45,086 nt of DNA from Gammaproteobacteria bacterium (lineage in GTDB: Bacteria > Pseudomonadota > Gammaproteobacteria > GCF-002020875), in NCBI GenBank assembly GCA_018648825.1, contig JABGQL010000100.1, forward strand, positions 1-45,086, read 5' to 3'. Both the position numbers and the translations under genes were made by a program. A model generated the notes under the pieces. That model did no database searches. It was not told where the DNA came from and was given only the letters and a program-made list of their open reading frames with translations. Below are positions 1 to 8,049 of the stretch, piece after piece (the stretch's first letter is position 1; each line of letters opens with the position of its first letter).

Positions 1-2
1 GT

Positions 3-539
3 ATTAGAGAGGCAGTTAATGGGATAGAGGGGGTTGAGCAGTATCTACAGTGGCACCCACATTTGATCTGGATGGATATTCAAATGCCCGAGCTAGATGG
101 TATTGCTGCGATGAAGCAGATCAGAAAGCTACCCGGTGGTAAGGAGTGTAAGATTGTGGCATTCACTGCGGGGGTGTTTGTTGAAGATCATGATCAATTG
201 ATGGCCTCTGGTTTTGATGCTATCTTGATGAAACCTTACCAAGAAAATGCCCCTTTTGAGTTGTTGGAACAGCTGCTCGGCCTGACCTTTAGGAAAGATG
301 ATGTCGTTGAGGCGGTTAATTACGAGCAGTTGCATGATGAAGTTTTAAGGTTAAAACCTGAATGGAAGCAGGAGTTTTTACATATGCACAAAGTTGGAAA
401 CTATAAAGGGATGAAGCAGTTAATTTCCGAGTTAGAGGCAGAATTTCCTACAGTAAAGTATCGACTCACGGAGCTATTGGATGCGTATGATCTAAAGCAG
501 TTGCTGGAGGTGATCAATGACAAAGAGTGCGGAGAGTAG
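3..539 (+). CDS. C-terminal part of a response regulator / hybrid kinase receiver domain (5' truncated by window edge)
   Basis: Reading frame is open to the window start (…IREAVNGIEGVEQYLQWHPHLIWMDIQMPELDGIAAMKQIR…); phosphoacceptor region WMDIQMPELDG and …ILMKPYQ typical of a REC domain, then a helical tail. Confidence 0.85.
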   Translation: MREAVNGIEGVEQYLQWHPHLIWMDIQMPELDGIAAMKQIRKLPGGKECKIVAFTAGVFVEDHDQLMASGFDAILMKPYQENAPFELLEQLLGLTFRKDDVVEAVNYEQLHDEVLRLKPEWKQEFLHMHKVGNYKGMKQLISELEAEFPTVKYRLTELLDAYDLKQLLEVINDKECGE

Positions 540-556
540 CAGTGGAGAGTAGCGAT

Positions 557-2140
557 ATGGAGTCTTCAGCGACTATACTTTTGGTGGATGACCATCCAGG
601 CAACCTGAAATATCTGACAGAAATTTTGGAGCAGAAGGGGTACTCGATTCGGGTTGCGATCGACGGGGAGGATGCACTGGAGTCCTTGCGTACCTCTCCA
701 GTAGATCTGGTCTTACTGGATATCCTGTTGCCGGGGATAGATGGGTTTGAAGTCTGTAAAGAGATTAAGGCTGACCCTCAAATCCACAACATTCCGGTGC
801 TGTTTATTAGTGCGCTCGACCACCCCAAGGATAAGGTTAAAGGCTTCGAAGTTGGCGGCGTTGACTATGTGAGCAAGCCGTTTGAAGAGAGAGAGGTGAT
901 GGCGCGGATTCAGACCCATATTAAGCTCTACCGTGCTCAGCAGGTGCTTGCTGAGGCAAAGGATATTGCTGAAGCGGCTACAGCATCGGCGTTGCAGGCC
1001 AATAGAGCGAAAGATGAATTTCTCGCCTCTATGAGTCATGAACTGCGTACACCATTGACCTCAGTGATCGGCAATGCTGAACTGATGATCGATAGTGGCA
1101 GTTGTGGTGCCTGTGCAATGAGTGATGCTTCTGAAATTCTAAACGCTATCCATGTGGCTGGTAAAACTCAGCTGGCCTTAGTGAATGATATTTTGGATCT
1201 TTCTAAAATTGAAGCGGGGAAATTTCATATCGATGATGCGCCTTTCAATTTAGCGGTATTGTTGAAAGAGGTGGAGCAGATATTTTCAATACGGTCCCGT
1301 GATAGTGGTTTGAGCTTTCAGGTTGAAAATAATGCAGGCCTAAAACAGCAGGTTTGGGGAGACTCCAAGCGTGTGGGGCAAGTCTTAATTAATCTCTTGG
1401 GTAATTCCGTGAAGTTTACTGAAGAGGGGGGTGTGAAGCTGAGTGTATGGCATGATGAGGCGTATCTCCGATTCTCTGTTGTGGATACCGGCATTGGGAT
1501 GTCTCAAGAGGTTTTAGGCCGTCTTTTCAAACCTTTTGAACAGGCAGACCGTAGTATTACCCGTCGTTTTGGAGGAACGGGGTTAGGCTTGCATATCTCT
1601 TGGTCTCTGGCTGAAATGATGAATGGAACCATCGAGGTTTCCAGTCAAGAGGGGGTGGGTTCCACCTTTGAGCTGAAAATCCCATATCGCCCTAGTGAGA
1701 TTTCGGTAAATCAAGATGCAGAGTCTGTGACTGATCCTGCGCTAATCAATCAAAAGTTGACGGGTCATGTGCTGGTTGCTGAAGACATCTATGAGCTGCA
1801 GTTGTTAGAGTGCCGTATCTTGGAGGCGATGGGTCTTACAGTAACGACTGCCAATAATGGAAAAGAGGCGGTAGAGCTTGCAACCGATCACAACTTTGAG
1901 TTGATCTTGATGGATATGCAGATGCCGGTAATGGGTGGCCTGGAGGCCACTAAAGCGTTACGTGAGGCGGGCAATCAGACGCCCATTATTGCGCTGACCG
2001 CTAATGTTATGCAGGAACATCGTAATCAGTTCCATGAAGTGGGGTGTGATGGTTTTCTTGGTAAACCGATTGATAAGCAAGAGCTACGAAGCGTGCTGGG
2101 TCGATATCTGGTGCAGCAACAGGAGCAAGTGGAGTATTGA
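557..2140 (+). CDS. Hybrid sensor histidine kinase, REC-HisKA-HATPase-REC
   Basis: ILLVDDHPGN…LVLLDILLPGIDG (REC), SMSHELRTPL (H box), NLLGNSVKFT, DTGIGM, GGTGLGL (HATPase), GHVLVAEDIYE…LILMDMQMPVMGG…GKP (second REC). ATG at 557 has GGAGAG upstream; ORF track start is GTG at 527. Confidence 0.93.
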   Translation: MESSATILLVDDHPGNLKYLTEILEQKGYSIRVAIDGEDALESLRTSPVDLVLLDILLPGIDGFEVCKEIKADPQIHNIPVLFISALDHPKDKVKGFEVGGVDYVSKPFEEREVMARIQTHIKLYRAQQVLAEAKDIAEAATASALQANRAKDEFLASMSHELRTPLTSVIGNAELMIDSGSCGACAMSDASEILNAIHVAGKTQLALVNDILDLSKIEAGKFHIDDAPFNLAVLLKEVEQIFSIRSRDSGLSFQVENNAGLKQQVWGDSKRVGQVLINLLGNSVKFTEEGGVKLSVWHDEAYLRFSVVDTGIGMSQEVLGRLFKPFEQADRSITRRFGGTGLGLHISWSLAEMMNGTIEVSSQEGVGSTFELKIPYRPSEISVNQDAESVTDPALINQKLTGHVLVAEDIYELQLLECRILEAMGLTVTTANNGKEAVELATDHNFELILMDMQMPVMGGLEATKALREAGNQTPIIALTANVMQEHRNQFHEVGCDGFLGKPIDKQELRSVLGRYLVQQQEQVEY

Positions 2141-2676
2141 GCCGCCTGATCCTTTTTCCAAAAGATCCGTTACTACAGTTGCCGTTAGAGCCACTGCTTG
2201 AGCTGCTGCTGCAGCAACAGGTGGTTGAGTCTCTGTTGGACGGCCATTATGGAGAGAGGAGTTATCTGCTGGGGGAGCGGTTTTTTGATGCCTTTCTCTT
2301 TCTCGGTTGCTCCCCCTCGATTGAGTTGGCTCCCACAGCAGCGGATACCCCCTTCTGTTACCTAGAGCTGGAGTCCGAGGTGCAATGCCGGTTGATCAGT
2401 GGCAGTAACCTGAAGGCCGCCTGCAAAGGGTGTAAGCAGCGTTATGGAGAGCTGCCTCAGCTGGAAGCGCAGCAGCCTCCCGATGTTAGCTGTTGCCACT
2501 GTGGTGCAGTTTATTCTGCTGAGCAGATCGCCTGGAGAAAAACGGCAGCACTTGCCAAAACCCGGTTCTCACTGTGGAATATTTTTGAGGGGGAGGCGGT
2601 CCCTTCGGATCAGCTTCTGGGGATGTTGCAGAAACAGAGTGGAGTGGAGTGGTCTTACGCCTATATCAACTCGTGA
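2137..2676 (+). CDS. Conserved hypothetical protein with zinc-ribbon-like CxxC…CxxC
   Basis: Overlaps upstream kinase stop by 4 nt (TTG start); CKGCKQRY…SCCHCGAVY motif pair. Confidence 0.7.
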   Translation: MSRLILFPKDPLLQLPLEPLLELLLQQQVVESLLDGHYGERSYLLGERFFDAFLFLGCSPSIELAPTAADTPFCYLELESEVQCRLISGSNLKAACKGCKQRYGELPQLEAQQPPDVSCCHCGAVYSAEQIAWRKTAALAKTRFSLWNIFEGEAVPSDQLLGMLQKQSGVEWSYAYINS

Positions 2677-2715
2677 TTAGAAGCGCTCTAGCTGTTTTAC
2701 CCTTTCGACGGGGTA

Positions 2716-3309
2716 TTATTGGTTGAACTCAGGCAGAAACAGCTCGTGCACCAGCAGTGGATTGCCATCAATACGGTAGAGGATGCGCCGCCCCCAGAGT
2801 ACTTTTGGAGGTTGCTTGAGGTGTGCGGTGGCTTGTTGGTAGAGCGTATGTTGCGGTTGAAAGCGGGCGTACTCTACATGGCTGCGTTCCATCACCCGTG
2901 AACGGTGGAGTACCGCACCCAATGACCGGCTCCCCAGTTGAGTAAGACGGCGTAGAGAACGCCTCAGTGCACTGTAAGGGATTACGGTGTGGGCAAAGAC
3001 CCAAGGGTGCTGGTTGCAGTGTAGTCGCACAGTACGAATATTCCCGAGTTGTCCTGCTTGTAGTCGGAGTCGTGTGCGCTCAGTGTGGCGGAGTGGGGCG
3101 AACTGCTGGCTCAAAACCTCAACCGAGAAAGCTCCATCACAGTGTTGAATGATCTTCTTGGTCAGTGATCCAGAGCTGGTCAGTAGCTGGCGTTGAGCGT
3201 GACCGGGATGGAGCAGTGAGAGCTGCTGTCTGGACACCCATCGTGGTTCAGAGGGGGGGAAGTTCATGGCGCAGAAGTATATACCAGCACTTTTCCGTGT
3301 GCCTGTCAT
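2716..3309 (-). CDS. ubiC: Chorismate--pyruvate lyase
   Basis: MNFPPSEPRWVSRQQLSLLHP…LTSSGSLTKKI…PWVFAHTVIPYSAL…LGSRSLGAVL…LWGRRILYRIDGNPLLVHELFLPEF typical of UbiC. Confidence 0.9.
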   Translation of the reverse strand: MTGTRKSAGIYFCAMNFPPSEPRWVSRQQLSLLHPGHAQRQLLTSSGSLTKKIIQHCDGAFSVEVLSQQFAPLRHTERTRLRLQAGQLGNIRTVRLHCNQHPWVFAHTVIPYSALRRSLRRLTQLGSRSLGAVLHRSRVMERSHVEYARFQPQHTLYQQATAHLKQPPKVLWGRRILYRIDGNPLLVHELFLPEFNQ

Positions 3310-3409
3310 AATCGCGCCAAGGTCATAGCGTAGAGCGGGTGAAAGTGGTACAGATCGTGCTCTGATCGCGGTATGATCAAGCTAAACCTGAATTGTAAGG
3401 AGAGAAGAG

Positions 3410-4819
3410 ATGGTCAATCAACTGGATGGTGCAAAACGTCTGTTTGTTCTTGATACCAATATTTTGATGCATGACCCAACGGCACTGTTCCGCTTTCAGG
3501 AGCATGATGTCTATCTGCCGATGGTGGTGTTGGAGGAGCTGGACCGAGGCAAAAAGGGGGGCTCTGAGATTGCCCGTAATGTGCGCCAGACCTCCCGCTT
3601 TATTGATGAGCTGGTTGAGCAGTGTGCGCTGGATGAGATTGACCAGGGGATTGAGCTGGTTCCACCGGGGGTTCTCAACCATGCAGCGGAGTCATCCTCC
3701 GGCAGACTCTTTTTTCAGACCTCGATTGATAAGGTAAAGCTACCCGAATCTCTGCCGGGGAATACCGCTGATAACAGCATTCTGGCCACGGTGCTGGCGC
3801 TGCAAGAGAAAGTGGATGATGTGCGTCTGGTGACGCGTGATATCAATCTACGAATCAAGGCCTCTATTCTCGGTATTCACAGTGAAGATTACCGCAATGA
3901 TAAGGTGCTGGATGATGTTGATCTATTGCAGACGGGCTATCATGAGGTCACCTCAGATTTTTGGGAGGATGTCGGTAAAGATCTCAAGAGTTGGCAAGAT
4001 GAGGGGCATACGCTCTATCAGGTAGAGGGCGAAACGGTAAATGAGTGGATGCCAGGGGAGTTTCTGGCGGATCAGAATAACCCACACAATGATTACATCA
4101 TTCGTAAAATTGAGGGGCAGCAGGCGGTGCTGGAGCGGGTGCGGAACTACAGCTCTGAGCAGCACTCGGTATGGGGGATTGAGGCGCGTAACCGAGAACA
4201 GAACTATGCGATGAATCTGCTGATGGACCCGCAGTTTGATTTTGTCACCCTGTTGGGGCCAGCAGGTACCGGAAAAACCCTGCTGGCACTGGCAGCAGGG
4301 CTGGAGCAGACGCTAGAGAAGAATCTCTATAATGAGATCATCATGACCCGTATCACCATCCCGTTGGGTGAAGATATCGGTTTTCTCCCCGGTACGGAGG
4401 AGGAGAAGATGGCACCGTGGATGGGCGCACTGATGGATAATCTTGAGGTGCTGACGATGCATGATAAGAGCAGCTCGTTTGAGCGTGAGGCGACGCAGGA
4501 GCTGATCAACCACCGTATTAAGATCCGCTCTATGAACTTTATGCGTGGGCGTACCTTTGTCGGACGTTACCTGATTATTGATGAGGCACAGAACCTCAGC
4601 TCCAAACAGATCAAGGCGCTGGTGACCCGTGCAGGGCCGGGGACCAAGATTGTCTGTATCGGTAATTTGGCACAGATTGATACCCTCTACCTGACAGAGA
4701 CCAGTTCAGGACTCACCTACGCGGTAGATCGTTTCAAGAGCTGGGCACACAGTGGTCATGTGACCCTGCAGTTGGGTGAGCGTTCGCGCCTGTCAGATTA
4801 TGCGATCAGTATTTTGTGA
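3410..4819 (+). CDS. PhoH family protein with N-terminal PIN domain
   Basis: KRLFVLDTNILMHDPTAL (PIN), LLGPAGTGKTLLALAAGLEQ (Walker A), YLIIDEAQNLSSKQIKALVTRAGPGTKIVCIGN (PhoH). Confidence 0.95.
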   Translation: MVNQLDGAKRLFVLDTNILMHDPTALFRFQEHDVYLPMVVLEELDRGKKGGSEIARNVRQTSRFIDELVEQCALDEIDQGIELVPPGVLNHAAESSSGRLFFQTSIDKVKLPESLPGNTADNSILATVLALQEKVDDVRLVTRDINLRIKASILGIHSEDYRNDKVLDDVDLLQTGYHEVTSDFWEDVGKDLKSWQDEGHTLYQVEGETVNEWMPGEFLADQNNPHNDYIIRKIEGQQAVLERVRNYSSEQHSVWGIEARNREQNYAMNLLMDPQFDFVTLLGPAGTGKTLLALAAGLEQTLEKNLYNEIIMTRITIPLGEDIGFLPGTEEEKMAPWMGALMDNLEVLTMHDKSSSFEREATQELINHRIKIRSMNFMRGRTFVGRYLIIDEAQNLSSKQIKALVTRAGPGTKIVCIGNLAQIDTLYLTETSSGLTYAVDRFKSWAHSGHVTLQLGERSRLSDYAISIL

Positions 4820-4848
4820 TCTGTTACTGAACGCTGAAGGGGGGGCTA

Positions 4849-6954
4849 TTAAACTGGGAAACAAGCACTGAAACAGCTGCCGAGGTTTTCCCCTTCACTG
4901 CGGGCCTCAATGGTCCCTTTATGGCTCTGTATAAAGGTGCCGACAGAATGCAATCCATAGCCGGTTTTGCCATTATGGGTCGAGAAACCGAGTTTAAAAA
5001 TGTTCTGTTCCTGCCCTGCGGGGATGCCGCATCCATTGTCAATAAAGTCTAGGCACCAGCGGTTACTGTCAAGCAGGTGCACATGGATGGTGATTTTTCC
5101 CGTTGACTCCATCGTTGAGTGATCACTGCGTGCGATGATGGCATCAATACTGTTCTGTAGCATATGGATCAACATCTGCATCAGCTGGTTACGGGGCAGG
5201 TGAATGGGGGGCAGGTTGTCGGGGAGTTCGACTGTAGCCTCAATATGCTGCTGTTTGAACAGTGACTGTTTTGTTGAGAGGACATCCTCAATCAGTACGT
5301 CGAGATCAAAGGAGGGTTCGACCCGCTCGGACTGTGCATCCTGCTCATGTAGCTTGATCAGTGCTCCAATTTTCTGTGTTTTTACACTGGCCTGTTCAAT
5401 ACGTTGCTCTATGGTGAGATGGCTCTTCTGAATCAGCTCATTGGACTTTGTGAAGATAAAGCGGCTCTTCTCTAGTAACTCAATGAGGCTCTCTTTTGAG
5501 GGCTGAGGCTTCTCCAGCTCGCTCTCTATCTGTCTGCAAAATAGCTCAAATGTCTCTGCAGTTTTCTGGTTGATGCGGTTTGATTTACGACTTTTCTGCA
5601 GGTCTCCCGTGATCCCAGTAATGATATTCCCAATGTTGTGCATCACTGTGATGCCCATTTCAGCCAGACCAGACTGGAAGGCGAGGAATTGACGCTGCTC
5701 CTCAGCATGTTTGCGTTCGGTGAGGTCGTGGATGACAAAGGTATACCCGTTGATGCTGCCCTCACTGTCATAGAGCGGAGAGCGGGAGATATCGATGGGG
5801 TGTGTTTTTCCAGAGGCCGTCCGTAGTTGAGTCTCTCCCCCAGTATAATTTTCCTGCAGAATGGGGGCCTCAATGTACGCTTCCAGTGAGTTTGTTTGAA
5901 GCTGAGTACTGGAGTAACCCGTAAGTCGTTCTGCAGCGAAGTTACAGGAGTTTAATTTTCCATCTAAACCGAGTACCAGTAGTGCCTCTGACATGGATGC
6001 AGTGATACTTTCAGCGTAAGCTTTGGCCCCTGCCAGCTCTGCTGTGCGCTCCATGACTCGACTCTCTAGTTGTAGATTGCTCTGTTTTAATTTGCTTTGT
6101 GTATGCTTGAGGTTGACCACAGCAAACAGTAGTGCGGTAAACAGTGCCAAGGTAAATATCCCCAGTAGCTGGGTAGCCGATTGAATACGTATCTGTTGCT
6201 TTTTATAACCGGCCAAGTAGGTGTCGCGTAGGTAGTCAATGGTTCTTGCCGAGGAGGGAGATGAGGCATTGTCCATATGGGTTGTCATTGCTGGAAGGTT
6301 GCTGATAATCAGCTCCATATGGCGCAATAGGGCCTGTAGCATCTTCTCTACTGCTGGGTTCTCCTCAAAATTGTGTTCGATCTGCTTCCTGTAGCGGTCG
6401 ACCTTCTTTAGAAAATAGGCCTCTCGTTCGCCCCGCTGGTTGGCAATGTAGGTGAGCACCTCTTCGGCCATATAGTGTACTTCGTCAATTAAGCGATGGC
6501 TGAAGGCCTTTGACAGCGCTTCGATATCGACATGAAGCTGTGGCAAGTAGCGAACACTGTTGCTGTAGAGTGCCTTGGCGGTTTTAAATTGGGAGATGTG
6601 ATCATTTTTCTCTTGGTATAACGCCTGCAGCTGGGCCACTAGATTTTGAATCCCCCGTTGATAGCGTGGCTCCATATAGGAGGGGGGGGTGTTTAGCAGG
6701 GAGAGCTGCAGTTGTGCAGAGCGCTCAATATCCAACAGCTGATCAAAGTCACTGTTGATGTCAAAACGGGCGCGAAATAGCGCCATGTTATAGGAGAGGT
6801 CATTGTGCTTCAGTTGTTGAAGGTGGTTCAGATAGGTGATGTGTCGCTTTGACTCTACCCCTTGAATGGCGTAGATAAGGCCAAAAAAGAGCAGTAACAG
6901 CGCTCCAAGAAGCGGATAACTGTAGCGCCTGAGGAGTTCCAGTAGTGGACTCAT
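4849..6954 (-). CDS. Membrane sensor histidine kinase: DAHL-type sensor region, PAS, HNxGN-type H box, HATPase
   Basis: N-terminal TM; NSVRYLPQLH typical of DAHL domain; PAS …LNSCNFAAERLTGYS…ISRSPLYDSEGSINGYTFVIHDLTERK; H box MHNIGNIITGI; ATPase QNSIDAI, DNGCGIP, GKTGYGLHS. Confidence 0.9.
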   Translation of the reverse strand: MSPLLELLRRYSYPLLGALLLLFFGLIYAIQGVESKRHITYLNHLQQLKHNDLSYNMALFRARFDINSDFDQLLDIERSAQLQLSLLNTPPSYMEPRYQRGIQNLVAQLQALYQEKNDHISQFKTAKALYSNSVRYLPQLHVDIEALSKAFSHRLIDEVHYMAEEVLTYIANQRGEREAYFLKKVDRYRKQIEHNFEENPAVEKMLQALLRHMELIISNLPAMTTHMDNASSPSSARTIDYLRDTYLAGYKKQQIRIQSATQLLGIFTLALFTALLFAVVNLKHTQSKLKQSNLQLESRVMERTAELAGAKAYAESITASMSEALLVLGLDGKLNSCNFAAERLTGYSSTQLQTNSLEAYIEAPILQENYTGGETQLRTASGKTHPIDISRSPLYDSEGSINGYTFVIHDLTERKHAEEQRQFLAFQSGLAEMGITVMHNIGNIITGITGDLQKSRKSNRINQKTAETFELFCRQIESELEKPQPSKESLIELLEKSRFIFTKSNELIQKSHLTIEQRIEQASVKTQKIGALIKLHEQDAQSERVEPSFDLDVLIEDVLSTKQSLFKQQHIEATVELPDNLPPIHLPRNQLMQMLIHMLQNSIDAIIARSDHSTMESTGKITIHVHLLDSNRWCLDFIDNGCGIPAGQEQNIFKLGFSTHNGKTGYGLHSVGTFIQSHKGTIEARSEGENLGSCFSACFPV

Positions 6955-7996
6955 GAGGCGCTTCCTGAATAGATACCGGTTAATGACTCTAGGAACTGGA
7001 TCAGTTTTTCGATCTGCTGTTTAGATAGCTCCTGCCCCAGTTGTAGGCGACCCATATCGCTGACGGCATCCTCTAGCGTGGTACGTGAACCGTTATGGAA
7101 GTAGGGGGCTGTGCGTGTGATATTGCGCAGTGAGGGGACCTTGAATATCAGGCGATCCTGTTTATTGCCGGTGATCTCAAAGCGCCCTTGGTCCTGCTCC
7201 TGTAGCTGACTGAGTTGAGTCTCTGTTGCATAGACTCCGATGCGCTGGAACAGTGTGCCACCGACATTGCGGCCTTGGTGACAGCTGATACAGCCCAATG
7301 ACTTGAAGAGTTTGTAGCCCTCTTTTTGGACCTTGGAGAGGGCATCTTGATCCCCTTGAAGATAGAGGTCAAAGGGGCTATCTGGGGTGATTAAGGTACG
7401 CTCAAACAGGGCGATAGCATCTTGAATGTTGGTTGCCGTGATCCCTTGAGGATAGATAGAGAATAGTGTGACCATGTCGCTGTCAGAACGGAGGCGTTCA
7501 ATGATTGTTTTCCACTCCCCCCCATCTCTTGTGGGTTGAGGATAGGGTGCGCAGCCTGTTCAAACAGATCCTTTGTACGCCCATCCCAGAACTGCATGGC
7601 ATTAAATGTTGCGTTGAATATGGTGGGGCTGTTGCGGCGCAGTGGTGTCTGGGTGATACCTAGAGAGGTGCCTCGGGGGTCATGCCCCCCAATGGCGAGG
7701 TTATGGCAGGTTGAGCAGGAGATCTCCCCACTACCAGAGAGGCGTGGATCGTTGAACAGTTTACGCCCCAGATCAACCCGTTGTTGCAGTGCAGGGGAGA
7801 GTTTTTTGAGGTGGGGAATGGGGTGAATAGGCTCGTCGATGCTCTGCAACGGCTGATAGAACTCCTGGTCACTGAAGAGCAGGCGTTGAGTCTCACTCTC
7901 TTGATCGGGCGTTAGGTTATCCCAGTACTGGACGGTCGTTCCAACCAGAGTCAGTAGTAACAGTGTTGATAGTAGTAACAGTGTCTTTTTTAACAT
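6951..7996 (-). pseudogene. Di-haem cytochrome c peroxidase / MauG family protein, frameshifted between two ORFs (7391..7996 and 6951..7475)
   Basis: N-terminal ORF has signal/TM and CSTCH haem motif plus NSPTIFNATFNAMQFWDGR; downstream ORF has CISCHQGRNVGG and FKVPSLRNITRTAPYFHNGS. The frames join by adding one G in a G7 run at 7517..7523 (coding strand) giving …NPQEMGGEWKTIIERLRSDSDMVTLFS…. Confidence 0.75.
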
Positions 7997-8049
7997 GGTT
8001 TACGGGGATGTAAGGTTCATATTCAGTTGATTCTATCTCATAAACTATA

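Noticed and set aside
3377-3682. 101-aa minus-strand ORF overlapping the phoH start
   Set aside because: Antisense to a strongly supported PIN-PhoH gene; no motif.
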